From: UBA1563 sp041667115
GTDB lineage: Bacteria; Bacteroidota; Ignavibacteria; Ignavibacteriales; Ignavibacteriaceae
NCBI GenBank assembly: GCA_041667115.1
Contig: JBAYFO010000043.1
Coordinates: 1-31,632 of the forward strand
Length of the DNA: 31,632 nucleotides
Direction: 5' to 3'
Positions 15,226-24,015 of this stretch are shown here, piece after piece (within the stretch, counting starts at the first letter, position 1; each line of letters opens with the position of its first letter). The position numbers and the translations under genes are program-made. The notes under the pieces were generated by a model that searched no databases, was not told the origin of the DNA, and was given only the letters and a program-made list of their open reading frames with translations.

Positions 15226-16548
15226 ATGAGTGCTGAACAAAAACCAAGAAACTACAGATACGAAACTCTGCAGTTACATGCAGGACAAACAGCAGATCCG
15301 ACAACCAACTCGCGCGCTGTTCCGATCTACCAAACTGCATCGTATAATTTTAACAATGCCGACCACGCGGCAAATTTATTCGGGCTAAAAGAATTCGGAA
15401 ATATTTATACTCGAATCATGAATCCAACAACGGATGTTTTCGAAAAACGTATTGCTGCTCTTGAAGGAGGAGTTGCAGCGTTAGCAACTTCATCCGGGCA
15501 GGCGGCGCAATTATTAGCTATCACTAATCTTGCTCAAGCAGGAGAGAATATCGTCTCCACCAGTTTACTTTACGGCGGAACGTACAATCAATTTAAAGTA
15601 ACTTTCCCACGACTAGGGATTGACGTCAAGTTTGTTTCGGGCGATTCTCCTGAAGAATTTGAAAAACTCATCGATAATAAAACAAAAGCTCTTTATTTGG
15701 AGACTATTGGGAACCCGAGATTAAACGTTGCGAACATCAAAGAGATTGCAGATGTTGCTCATAAACACAATATTCCATTAATTGTTGATAACACATTCGG
15801 AGCGGCCGGTTTCGTCGCAAGACCAATTGATCATGGAGCTGATATTGTCGTTGCTTCCGCAACAAAATGGATTGGCGGTCATGGAACTTCCATTGGTGGT
15901 GTTATTGTTGACTCAGGAAAATTCAATTGGGGAAACGGAAATTTCCCTATTTTTACAGAACCAAGTCCCGGCTATCATGGTCTAAAATTTTGGGAAGTAT
16001 TTGGTTCCGGTGGACCGTTCGGAAACATCGCTTTTATTATCAGGGCAAGAGTGGAAGGGTTAAGAGATTTAGGTCCATGCTTAAGTCCATTTAACGCTTT
16101 TCTTCTTCTGCAAGGACTTGAGACTCTTTCACTAAGAGTTGAAAGACACGGACAAAATGCTTTGGAATTAGCATCCTGGTTAGAGAGACATCCGCAAGTT
16201 GCCTGGGTTTCTTTCCCGGGATTACCTTCTCATCCGTATCATGAGAACGCTAAGAAATTTTTACGGAATGGATTGTTCGGTTCCGTTTTAACTTTTGGAA
16301 TAAAAGGAGGGCTCGAAGCCGGTAAAAAGTTCATTAACAATGTTCAACTTGCTAGTCTTTTAGCCAACGTTGGAGACGCAAAAACATTAGTTATTCATCC
16401 GGCTTCAACTACGCATCAACAGTTAAGCGAAACAGAACAACAAGAGTCAGGCGTTACAGCCGATCTCATTCGTGTTTCGGTCGGTCTTGAGCATATTGAC
16501 GACATCAAGGAAGACTTTGATGAAGCATTGAAAGCAACCTTGGAATAA
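15226..16548 (+). CDS. metY: O-acetylhomoserine sulfhydrylase
   Basis: The protein has 440 aa of the Cys/Met-metabolism PLP family. It has YETLQLHAGQ at the start, TRIMNPTTDVFEKRIAALEG, the PLP lysine in SATKWIGGHGT (Lys214) and VIHPASTTHQQL near the C-terminus. The length and the HAGQ start fit MetY, which makes homocysteine from O-acetylhomoserine and sulfide, rather than MetB/MetC. AGAGGT precedes the ATG. It follows a leader-peptide attenuator and a SAM riboswitch and is paired with metX, which makes its substrate. Confidence 0.95.
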   Translation: MSAEQKPRNYRYETLQLHAGQTADPTTNSRAVPIYQTASYNFNNADHAANLFGLKEFGNIYTRIMNPTTDVFEKRIAALEGGVAALATSSGQAAQLLAITNLAQAGENIVSTSLLYGGTYNQFKVTFPRLGIDVKFVSGDSPEEFEKLIDNKTKALYLETIGNPRLNVANIKEIADVAHKHNIPLIVDNTFGAAGFVARPIDHGADIVVASATKWIGGHGTSIGGVIVDSGKFNWGNGNFPIFTEPSPGYHGLKFWEVFGSGGPFGNIAFIIRARVEGLRDLGPCLSPFNAFLLLQGLETLSLRVERHGQNALELASWLERHPQVAWVSFPGLPSHPYHENAKKFLRNGLFGSVLTFGIKGGLEAGKKFINNVQLASLLANVGDAKTLVIHPASTTHQQLSETEQQESGVTADLIRVSVGLEHIDDIKEDFDEALKATLE

Positions 16549-16563
16549 CAATTTCATTCACCC

Positions 16564-16595
16564 GGCTGTTTCATCTGCGCAAAGATGAAACAGCC
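16564..16595 (+). repeat. Perfect 12-bp hairpin between metY and metX
   Basis: GGCTGTTTCATC (16564-16575) and GATGAAACAGCC (16584-16595) pair perfectly around an 8-nt loop, 15 bp after metY. No T-run follows, so it is not a classical terminator. It may protect the metY 3' end or lower metX expression. The ATG at 16585 lies inside its 3' arm. Confidence 0.75.
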
Positions 16596-16611
16596 CCTAA
16601 AAGTAATTTTT

Positions 16612-17775
16612 ATGGAAACAAAAACAGTAGAAATAATTTTAGCACGAACACAATTCGTGAACCTATACAATGATGAGCATCCATTTACCCTGGAATCCGG
16701 AGAGACTTTATCAGAAGTAGATGTTGCATTTCAAACGTACGGTGAGCTTAACGGCGACGGAACAAATGCTATTCTTGTTTGCCATGCTTTAACCGGGAAC
16801 GCTCACGCCGCAGGCATAATTGATGAGGAAGAAGTTGAAAATTCAAAACCTTATGAGTACCTCTACAAGTACAACAAAATGAACTTACACAAAACGGGCT
16901 GGTGGGATTCGCTAATCGGTCCGGGAAAAGTTTTTGACACCGAAAAATATTTTGTAGTCTGTTCAAATTTTCTTGGCGGTTGTTACGGCACAACCGGTCC
17001 AACCTCCGTTAATAAAAAAAATGGGAAGCAATACCGGATGGATTTTCCTCAATATTCAGTGCGAGATATGGTTAAAGTGCAAAAAAAATTACTTGATACA
17101 ATCGGGGTAAAAGAACTTGTATCGGTTGCCGGCGGTTCTCTCGGCGGAATGCAGGCTCTCGAATGGGCGGTCATGTTCCCGGATTTTGTTAAGTCTGTTA
17201 TTCCCATTGCCACCGCTGCTCAACACTCTGCATGGGCAATAAGCTTTAATACCCTTGCAAGACAAATAATTTTCAATGATCCCGGATGGCAAAACGGAAA
17301 TTATTCGGAACAACCTAAAGGACTTTCCGCAGCAAGAATAGCAGCGATGATAAGCTACAGAGCACCGGATGATTTTAACTTAAAATTCGGAAGAGAGCTA
17401 AATTTGAAATATAAAAGTCTGCAAGGGACGCAATTTCAAATTGAAAATTATTTGCTTTATCAAGGGGAAAAACTTATCAGAAGATTTGATACCAACACCT
17501 ATTTGTATATAACTAATGCGTTGGATACCCATAATGTTGCAGCAGAAAGAGGAACAATCGAGGAATCATTAAACAAAATTTCTGCAAAGTGTTTAAATAT
17601 TGGTATTACTTCAGACATTCTTTACCCACCGGATGAACAAAAAAATATTGCCGCTCTTATAAAAAATGCAGAGTATCAGGAAATTGATTCTCCTGCCGGG
17701 CATGATGCATTTTTAATTGAATTTGAACAAGTAAGTGATTTTATTGCCGATTTCTTCTCCAAGAATGGTTTATAA
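16612..17775 (+). CDS. metX: Homoserine O-acetyltransferase
   Basis: The protein is about 387 aa with an alpha/beta-hydrolase fold. It has AFQTYGELNGDGTNAILVCHALTG, the nucleophile elbow GGSLGGMQALEW (Ser176), the Asp in TSDILYPP and the His in AGHDAFL. It acetylates homoserine with acetyl-CoA to give the MetY substrate. An in-frame ATG at 16585 would add nine residues but lies inside a perfect hairpin. ATG 16612 gives an N-terminus in the usual family range, though neither has a good Shine-Dalgarno site. MetX enzymes can be hard to tell from succinyltransferases of the same fold; pairing with MetY favours acetyl. Confidence 0.93.
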   Translation: METKTVEIILARTQFVNLYNDEHPFTLESGETLSEVDVAFQTYGELNGDGTNAILVCHALTGNAHAAGIIDEEEVENSKPYEYLYKYNKMNLHKTGWWDSLIGPGKVFDTEKYFVVCSNFLGGCYGTTGPTSVNKKNGKQYRMDFPQYSVRDMVKVQKKLLDTIGVKELVSVAGGSLGGMQALEWAVMFPDFVKSVIPIATAAQHSAWAISFNTLARQIIFNDPGWQNGNYSEQPKGLSAARIAAMISYRAPDDFNLKFGRELNLKYKSLQGTQFQIENYLLYQGEKLIRRFDTNTYLYITNALDTHNVAAERGTIEESLNKISAKCLNIGITSDILYPPDEQKNIAALIKNAEYQEIDSPAGHDAFLIEFEQVSDFIADFFSKNGL

Positions 17776-17790
17776 GCAAATTCTTTAAGT

Positions 17791-17811
17791 GAGAAATATT
17801 CTCTATTTTTG
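17791..17811 (+). terminator. Weak terminator-like stem overlapping a possible promoter
   Basis: GAGAA-ATA-TTCTC (17791-17803) followed by TATTTTT is a short stem with a T-rich tail after metX. TATTTTTG (17804-17811) also fits the Bacteroidota -7 box TAnnTTTG and could drive the kinase gene, but no good TTTG lies at the expected upstream distance. Confidence 0.3.
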
Positions 17812-17856
17812 AAGCACGAATTAGTATTTATTTTTTACAGAAAGAAAGAAGGCAAA

Positions 17857-19290
17857 ATGAATTTTGAAGCCCTAAAAGGTTTTCATGATCCATGTTTTAT
17901 ACTTGCAGAAAACGGAACTATCTTAAAATTAAATGATGCGGCATTACAATTTTTCCCGGCATCGGGAAAGGATATTATCGGGAAAAATTTCTCTACTATC
18001 CTCGCTCAGGATTCAGTTGCAAAATTTGAGGACGCATTCTCTTCCTCATTCAAAAAAAATAATTCTACTGAATTTGAAATTTCCATGCAATCCTTTGACG
18101 CGAATATTTATGATGTTAACATTTTCATCTCCCCTTTTATTAATGATAAAGATAAAAAAAGAAATGCACTGCTTGTAGGAAAAGATTTTACCTCCGAGAA
18201 GAAAAAAGAGTCGGAATTTTTGCGGTTCTACACCGTAGCTCAGAACACGGTTAATCCTTTGCAGATCACTGACTTGAGTGGAAATATGATCTATGTTAAT
18301 CCTGCCTTTGAGCGCGCCAGTGGTTATGATAAAGATGAGTTGATCGGTCAGAACCCGAAAATTTTTGGAAGTAAAAAACACTCCCGCGAATATTGGGAAT
18401 CAATGTGGCAAACGATTTCTTCCGGTAAAGTCTGGCTTGGTGAAGTTGAAAACAAAACGAAAAATGGAGAGTCATTTCATACTCGTTTATTAATTTCTCC
18501 GATCATTGACGAAACTAAAAAAGTCGTTGGATATTTTGGCGTTCATCATGATCTTACCGATAAAAAAATGCTCGAGAAACAACTCATTCACACACAAAAA
18601 ATGGAAAGTATTGGAACCCTGGCTGCCGGCGTTGCGCACGAAGTGGGTAACCCGTTAGCTTCTATTTCCGCGTTAGTACAAATTGTTCAACGCGAAACCG
18701 ATGATAGTTTTATTAAAGAAAAACTTGAACTTGTGAAAAAGCAAATCACACGCATCTCAAAAATCATCAGGGACTTAGTTGATTTTTCACGTCCGTCCGA
18801 TTACGAATTAAAGTCTACAGACATAAATGATAATCTGAGAGAAGCAATTGAAATTGTGAAAGTAGGAAAGAAAACAAAAGATATTAATTTCATTTCTCAT
18901 TTTGACGAATCACTCCCTTCCGTTCCGTTAATTGCTGATCAAATCCAGCAAGTGTTTGTTAATATCTTGATAAACGCCGTTGATGCCATCGCTGAAAAAA
19001 AAGAAAAATACAAAAGCGAAGAAGAATCATTCATAAAAGTGTCCACATCAATAAAAGATGCAAATATTAAGGTGACTTTTGATGATAACGGAACCGGCAT
19101 CCCGGAAGAATCGCTGACGAAAGTTTTTGAACCCTTCTTCACTACAAAAAAAGAAGGAAAAGGAACCGGACTGGGGCTCTGGGTTAGTTATGGAATTATC
19201 AAAAGTTCACACGGTGAAATTAAAGTGGAAAGCGTTTACCGGGAAGGGACAAAATTCATTATTAACTTTCCGCTAAATCTAATTTTATAA
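17857..19290 (+). CDS. Soluble PAS-domain sensor histidine kinase (NtrB-like)
   Basis: The protein is about 477 aa with no membrane segment. Two PAS domains (about 5-120 and 125-245; the second contains VNPAFERASGYDKDELIGQNPKIF) precede a HisKA region with LAAGVAHEVGNPLAS (His261) and an HATPase domain with NILINAVDAI, DDNGTGIPEE and GKGTGLGLW. It should autophosphorylate and pass phosphate to the NtrC-type regulator 9 bp downstream. The signal is unknown. I chose ATG 17857, with AAGAAGG upstream; an earlier in-frame TTG at 17809 would add a poorly conserved extension. It follows metX but probably has its own promoter. Confidence 0.9.
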   Translation: MNFEALKGFHDPCFILAENGTILKLNDAALQFFPASGKDIIGKNFSTILAQDSVAKFEDAFSSSFKKNNSTEFEISMQSFDANIYDVNIFISPFINDKDKKRNALLVGKDFTSEKKKESEFLRFYTVAQNTVNPLQITDLSGNMIYVNPAFERASGYDKDELIGQNPKIFGSKKHSREYWESMWQTISSGKVWLGEVENKTKNGESFHTRLLISPIIDETKKVVGYFGVHHDLTDKKMLEKQLIHTQKMESIGTLAAGVAHEVGNPLASISALVQIVQRETDDSFIKEKLELVKKQITRISKIIRDLVDFSRPSDYELKSTDINDNLREAIEIVKVGKKTKDINFISHFDESLPSVPLIADQIQQVFVNILINAVDAIAEKKEKYKSEEESFIKVSTSIKDANIKVTFDDNGTGIPEESLTKVFEPFFTTKKEGKGTGLGLWVSYGIIKSSHGEIKVESVYREGTKFIINFPLNLIL

Positions 19291-19299
19291 AGGAAACAC

Positions 19300-20655
19300 A
19301 TGCCCGGAAAAATTCTTGTTGTTGATGACGAAAAAGATATAAATGATTCGCTCTCGTTCATTCTTGGAAAAGAAGGATACATCGTTGAACAAGCCGAAAA
19401 CGGAAAAGTTGCATACGAAAAAATCTTGACCGATTATTTTGATCTGGTCATTACCGATATCGAAATGCCGATGATGAAAGGAACTGAATTACTGGAAAAA
19501 ATTTCTGCAATTGCACCGCAGACATCCGTAATTATGATTACCGCATATGGATCGCTTGAAACTACGATAAAAGCCTTGCGCAACGGCGCTCAAGATTATA
19601 TTTTAAAACCAATTGAGTTTGACGAAATTCTTATCAAAATAAAGCGTCTTTTCGAAATGAAAAACCTCATTTCCGAAAATCAACTTTTGCGAAAAGAAAT
19701 TCAGCGTACTTATGATTACTCAGAACTCGTTGGCAAATCCCCTGCTATGCAAAAAGTATTCGATATGATCCAGACAGTTGCCGAAACGGAAAGTACGGTA
19801 TTGATCACCGGAAATTCAGGAACGGGAAAAGAACTTGTCGCCCGTGCAATCCATTTTAACAGCAAACGAAAAAACAAACCTTTCGTTGCGGTAAACTGCG
19901 GCGCAATTTCGGAAAACTTAATTGAAAGTGAACTCTTCGGACATAAACGGGGAGCTTTTACAGGGGCTATTTCGGATAAAGAAGGATATTTGAAAGCGGC
20001 TGACGGCGGCACACTCTTCTTAGATGAAATAAGTGAAATGCCTTTACAACTTCAAGTGAAGCTTCTTCGGGTTATTCAACAAAAAGAAATTACTCCTGTC
20101 GGAACAACGTATTCTATTCCAATTAATGTCCGGTTTGTTGCTACAACTAATAAAGTTTTGCAAGAAGAAGTTGCTGCCGGAAGATTCAGGGAAGATCTCT
20201 TCTATCGTTTAAATGTTGTGGAACTGAACCTCCCTTCTCTAAAAGAAAGACAGGACGACATTCCAATTTTAGCCGATCACTTTATCGATAAATACCGCAA
20301 GGAAATTGGGAAGAATGTTAAGGGGATCGACGGGACCGCAATGCGCGCTTTACTTCATTATGATTGGAGAGGTGAAGTCCGCGAATTAGAAAATATCATC
20401 GAACGATCGGTCATTTTTGCAAAAAATGAATTTATCACCGTGGAAGACTTGCCGCAATCCATGCATTTGTTAAAGGACATTCATATTCCAGAAAAAACAG
20501 GTTCACTTGATGATTTTATTAAGAAGGTTGAAAAGGAATTCATTCTAAAGTCTCTTGAAACAAACCAGTTTGATAAAGATAAAGTTGCTAAACAACTCAA
20601 TCTCGGGCTTTCAACTCTCTATAGAAAAATTAAAGACTATGGACTTGAACAATAG
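19300..20655 (+). CDS. Sigma54-dependent response regulator (NtrC family)
   Basis: The protein has 451 aa. The receiver domain (1-120) starts ILVVDDEKD, with phospho-acceptor Asp53 in ITDIEMP. The AAA+ domain (about 140-370) has the Walker A GNSGTGKE, the sigma54-contact loop GAFTGA (218-223) and Walker B GGTLFLDEI. The C-terminus is a Fis-type helix-turn-helix (KDKVAKQLNLGLSTLYRKI). It activates sigma54 promoters when phosphorylated, presumably by the kinase just upstream. AAAGGA precedes the ATG. I found no -24/-12 promoter in the window, so its targets are probably elsewhere. Confidence 0.95.
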   Translation: MPGKILVVDDEKDINDSLSFILGKEGYIVEQAENGKVAYEKILTDYFDLVITDIEMPMMKGTELLEKISAIAPQTSVIMITAYGSLETTIKALRNGAQDYILKPIEFDEILIKIKRLFEMKNLISENQLLRKEIQRTYDYSELVGKSPAMQKVFDMIQTVAETESTVLITGNSGTGKELVARAIHFNSKRKNKPFVAVNCGAISENLIESELFGHKRGAFTGAISDKEGYLKAADGGTLFLDEISEMPLQLQVKLLRVIQQKEITPVGTTYSIPINVRFVATTNKVLQEEVAAGRFREDLFYRLNVVELNLPSLKERQDDIPILADHFIDKYRKEIGKNVKGIDGTAMRALLHYDWRGEVRELENIIERSVIFAKNEFITVEDLPQSMHLLKDIHIPEKTGSLDDFIKKVEKEFILKSLETNQFDKDKVAKQLNLGLSTLYRKIKDYGLEQ

Positions 20656-20748
20656 AGACTTTTCTGTCGTAACGTACTAAACAAAAATAACTTCAGTCAG
20701 AAAATTCATCGTTTGGAAAGGTAACGTAGGATTAAACTAACCGCTTCT

Positions 20749-20778
20749 CAATTATGTTCATTCCAATGAACATAATTG
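20749..20778. repeat. 30-bp palindrome, possible operator
   Basis: CAATTATGTTCATT (20749-20762) and AATGAACATAATTG (20765-20778) are perfect inverted repeats separated by CC. It lies about 110 bp before the lipoprotein operon. The very short spacer favours a protein-binding site over an RNA hairpin. No T-run follows. Confidence 0.6.
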
Positions 20779-20821
20779 CATTTATTATTGTACACTTTTC
20801 AAATATTTCTTAGGAGCAACT

Positions 20822-20855
20822 CAATTTTAGCCTATAAAATTAGGCTCGAAAATTG
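20822..20855 (+). repeat. Stem-loop in the 5' region of the lipoprotein operon
   Basis: CAATTTTAGCCTA (20822-20834) pairs with TAGGCT and AAAATTG (20841-20855), with a two-base CG bulge and a 6-nt loop, 35 bp before the ATG. CTATTTTTACTGC follows, so it could be an RNA structure or part of a promoter. Confidence 0.45.
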
Positions 20856-20890
20856 CTATTTTTACTGCAAGAAGAATAAGGAAATTAGCC

Positions 20891-21952
20891 ATGAAAAAAT
20901 ATTTTTTAACAATTGCAATCGCGTTTGTAATGTTTTCCGTTTACGGATGCTACACACAAGTCGATTTTCGCAACCGTCAACAAGATGATTACGGATACTC
21001 TAACGATCAAAACCAGGAAGATAATTATTCAGAGAATGATTCTGATACTTATTCCGATGGTGGATCGGATGTTACAATCAATAATTATAATGATGGATAT
21101 TTCCCCGGCTATCGAAGATATCTCTGGCATAATTACTATCCATCCTTTTCGGTAGGTTTTTCATACGGTCCTTATTGGGATCCTTTCTACTATGATCCCT
21201 GGTATTATGGATATTATCCGGGTATCCCAGTTATCGCCTATTATTCCCCATATTATTATGACAATTACTATGATGGCGGTTACTACAACAATTCCTATTG
21301 GAACGGCGGTTCAGTATATAAAGAAAGAACGACTTCTGCCTATCGCTTAAGAAATAACGATGGGGGAAGAGGAAACTCTACAGTTAGAGACAGAGGAACA
21401 AGAGACCTTATTCAGACTTCGTTAAATAGAGATAGACAAAGAACTGAAACTCTGAAAAGAGATGTAAACAGAATAACCCGTGAAAGTTCACCTGTACTTC
21501 GAAACCGGGATAATAATAATGCCGGTAGCGAGAGAACTATCATCCCATCTGATAGACCGACACGTGGAGCCGGGGTAAATGATGCCGGAAGAAATAATCG
21601 TAATGCGGACCAACCTTCGGGTAGAAATCGTGAAATTATTAGAAGAGATAAAAACTCTTCCAACCCGAATTCTGATGAAATTAAAAGTACTCCACCACCA
21701 CAAAGAGGGTCAGATTCTCGAAACGTAGACAGGGAAAAGAGAAAGACAGAGTCAGCCTCCCCAAGCCGGACTAATACTGGTGAACGGAAAAAAGGAAACA
21801 GGAGTAGTTATTCATCACCAAGAAGAGAATCGTCTCAACCAAGATATGAAGCTCCAAGAAGCAGTAACAGCGGATCATCAAGATCATCTTCACCGTCGTC
21901 TTCCAGAAGCAGCGGAAGCAGCAGTGGTGGATCAAGAGATAGGAGAAGGTAG
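20891..21952 (+). CDS. Low-complexity lipoprotein, Tyr-rich centre and Arg/Ser-rich tail
   Basis: The protein has 353 aa of unknown function. It has a lipoprotein signal (MKKYFLTIAIAFVMFSVYGC, Cys20), then an acidic Asp/Asn/Gln stretch (about 28-70). A Tyr/Trp/Pro-rich block follows (about 70-145, for example DPFYYDPWYYGYYPGIP), then an Arg/Asn-rich region. The last 50 or so residues are almost only Ser, Arg, Gly and Pro (SRSSSPSSSRSSGSSSGGS). The tail is highly basic and should be disordered. Similar Tyr-rich lipoproteins occur in this phylum without assigned function. The lipobox GCYT recurs in the next gene, 2 bp downstream, so the two may be distant paralogues or partners. Confidence 0.75.
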   Translation: MKKYFLTIAIAFVMFSVYGCYTQVDFRNRQQDDYGYSNDQNQEDNYSENDSDTYSDGGSDVTINNYNDGYFPGYRRYLWHNYYPSFSVGFSYGPYWDPFYYDPWYYGYYPGIPVIAYYSPYYYDNYYDGGYYNNSYWNGGSVYKERTTSAYRLRNNDGGRGNSTVRDRGTRDLIQTSLNRDRQRTETLKRDVNRITRESSPVLRNRDNNNAGSERTIIPSDRPTRGAGVNDAGRNNRNADQPSGRNREIIRRDKNSSNPNSDEIKSTPPPQRGSDSRNVDREKRKTESASPSRTNTGERKKGNRSSYSSPRRESSQPRYEAPRSSNSGSSRSSSPSSSRSSGSSSGGSRDRRR

Positions 21953-21954
21953 TC

Positions 21955-22452
21955 ATGAAAGCACTTAAACTTATAGCTTTCGGAATAATGATGGTTGCTG
22001 CCCAAGGTTGTTACACAGTCCTCTGGACACCGGATGTAGCTTTACCAACAAAGGATCAAAGTGAAAATGATGATTCTTATTATGATGAGCCCTACTACGG
22101 CGATTACAATCCATATTACGAACGTCCTTGGTGGTATTCCATTCCTCCACCCCAAAGGTTGATTATTCCAACAAGTGAAAGAACTGCTCAAGAAGCTAAA
22201 ATTAGAAACGGCAATTCTCCGGATCGAGGAGTACCGGAAAGGCAAGATCAACCAGTTATAAATGTCGGACGACCGACTGTCGACCAACCTTCGACAACAT
22301 CGCCGGTAACGACTCCACCAACTACAACTAATGACAGTTCGACAAAAAAGACCGAGAGCACTCCTCCACAAAGAGAAAAAGGTAATACGACTAATTCACG
22401 AGATACAAGAAATAATGACGGAAGCAGATCTTCCGATCCTCCAAGGAGATAA
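21955..22452 (+). CDS. Small low-complexity lipoprotein
   Basis: The protein has 165 aa with a signal MKALKLIAFGIMMVAAQGC (Cys19) followed by YT, the same residues that follow the lipid-modified Cys in the upstream protein. Next come an acidic Tyr-rich stretch (YYDEPYYGDYNPYYERPWWY), PPPQRLIIP, and a Thr/Ser/Asp/Arg-rich tail. It looks like a shortened version of its neighbour: acidic/Tyr block, then a disordered polar tail. Its function is unknown. It is co-transcribed with the flanking genes (2 bp and 5 bp gaps). Confidence 0.72.
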   Translation: MKALKLIAFGIMMVAAQGCYTVLWTPDVALPTKDQSENDDSYYDEPYYGDYNPYYERPWWYSIPPPQRLIIPTSERTAQEAKIRNGNSPDRGVPERQDQPVINVGRPTVDQPSTTSPVTTPPTTTNDSSTKKTESTPPQREKGNTTNSRDTRNNDGSRSSDPPRR

Positions 22453-22457
22453 CCAAT

Positions 22458-23921
22458 ATGAAAATTCTAAAAGTTCTTTTACTACTGATTTTTATTCTTC
22501 CATTAGCACTTCAGTCGCAGACCATTGGCGATGCTTTACGAGTTACAGAAAGCGGATTAGGTGTCGGAGCCAGAGCTTTAGGAATGGGTAACGCTTATAA
22601 TGGAATAAGCGATGATGCTTCAGCTATGTATTTTAATCCGGCTGGGTTGGGATTGATCAAACGTTTAGAAGTTGCCGGTGGATTGGATTATTTTAATTAT
22701 GGAAATAATGCCACCTTATTTAATAATAAGACAAACTACTCAAGTAGCTCAACGAACTTTAGTCAAATAAGTTTTGTCTTCCCCTTCCCTACTTTACAAG
22801 GCAGTTTAGTTTTCGGGATGTCGTACAATAAGAACAAAGATTTTACTTCAGCATTAAAATTTGATGGGTTTAATATCGGCAGCAATTCAATGATTCAAGA
22901 TTTGGAAGTAGCAAAAACACCTACCGATGATCAATCCTACAAAAATTCGGTTCCGTATAATTTGTTTTTAAGCGATGATAACGGAAATGTTTCTGTTATC
23001 AATGGAAAACTTAATCAAAGCGGAACTACATTGCAGGAAGGCGGACTGGATAGCTGGACTTTTTCAGGCGCGATGGAAGTTTCGAAAAATTTATTTGTCG
23101 GTGGATCTATAAATGTAAATTCAGGAACTTTCAAAAGCAACCGCGAGTATTATGAGGATGATACCAAAGGGGTCTATGCAAACCTCGAAACGGCTCCCGG
23201 GAATGCTTTCACCACAAATTTTACAACATTTTATAGAAACGATATTCTCGACTGGGAAATAAGCGGTTGGGATTTAAAACTGGGAACGATGTACCAGCTC
23301 TCAAAAATTGCTCGCTTCGGTGCGACAATCCAATTCCCCAAAACGTTCAGCATCAAGGAAACATATACTTTTGATGCCCATTCCGAGTTTGGCAGTTCTA
23401 TTGTCGATCTTCCATCGGATTTGAAAGACTACTATAGTGATAAAGTTGAATATGATATTACTACTCCCTTCGTTTTAACTGGCGCCGCATCAGTAAATGT
23501 AAAAGGATTAATTTTATCCGGAGAAGCAACACTGACCGATTACTCTCAAACTGAGTTCAGTAATCCAAAAGGTATTTCAACAAGTTATTTTGCAAGTGTG
23601 AATAAAAGCATGAAAGAATCGCTTCGTGCAGTTGCTGCAATTAATGTTGGTTTAGAATATACGATTCCGCAAGTTGGTGTACGGATACGCGGAGGTTTTA
23701 TGTCGCAACCTTCACCCTATAAAGGTGATCCATCTGATTTTGATAAAAAATATTTAACCGGCGGTGTAGGATTTTTAGCCGATGAAACATTTGCCATTGA
23801 TGTTGCTTATGCTCATGGCTGGTGGAAAACATACGGCGATAATTATGGAACGAATGTTTCAAGAGTCGACCAGGAAATTGCGACAGATAAAATGTTAGTT
23901 ACATTCAGTTATAGGTTCTAA
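22458..23921 (+). CDS. FadL/OmpP1-like outer-membrane beta-barrel protein
   Basis: The protein has 487 aa with a signal peptide (MKILKVLLLLIFILPLALQS). The N-terminal signature GARALGMGNAYNGISDDASAM then YFNPAGLG is shared by the OmpP1/FadL/TodX and PorV-like families. The length and the long extracellular-loop-like inserts favour FadL, an outer-membrane channel for hydrophobic compounds. The C-terminus ends in a barrel strand with terminal Phe (LVTFSYRF). AAGGAGAT precedes the ATG at good spacing. It follows the two small lipoproteins in one operon, so they may be envelope partners. A strong bidirectional terminator follows. Confidence 0.82.
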   Translation: MKILKVLLLLIFILPLALQSQTIGDALRVTESGLGVGARALGMGNAYNGISDDASAMYFNPAGLGLIKRLEVAGGLDYFNYGNNATLFNNKTNYSSSSTNFSQISFVFPFPTLQGSLVFGMSYNKNKDFTSALKFDGFNIGSNSMIQDLEVAKTPTDDQSYKNSVPYNLFLSDDNGNVSVINGKLNQSGTTLQEGGLDSWTFSGAMEVSKNLFVGGSINVNSGTFKSNREYYEDDTKGVYANLETAPGNAFTTNFTTFYRNDILDWEISGWDLKLGTMYQLSKIARFGATIQFPKTFSIKETYTFDAHSEFGSSIVDLPSDLKDYYSDKVEYDITTPFVLTGAASVNVKGLILSGEATLTDYSQTEFSNPKGISTSYFASVNKSMKESLRAVAAINVGLEYTIPQVGVRIRGGFMSQPSPYKGDPSDFDKKYLTGGVGFLADETFAIDVAYAHGWWKTYGDNYGTNVSRVDQEIATDKMLVTFSYRF

Positions 23922-23933
23922 GAGTTTTATTCT

Positions 23934-23968
23934 AAAAAAAAAGCGCCACTTACTGTGACGCTTTTTTT
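23934..23968. terminator. Bidirectional rho-independent terminator
   Basis: GCG-C-CAC (23943-23949) pairs with GTG-A-CGC (23955-23961) with one mismatch and a 5-nt loop. It is flanked by nine A on the left and seven T on the right, so it works on both strands. It separates the convergent FadL-like gene and the GcvH-like regulator gene. Confidence 0.85.
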
Positions 23969-24015
23969 ATGACCAAATTATTTACTGCAAATAGGAATTT
24001 GACTACCTAGATTTT

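Noticed and set aside
21661..21952. Ser/Arg-rich tail considered as a frameshift or out-of-frame extension
   Set aside because: Composition changes gradually from the Arg/Asn-rich region, the frame ends 2 bp before the next gene with normal operon spacing, and the neighbour has a similar polar tail.
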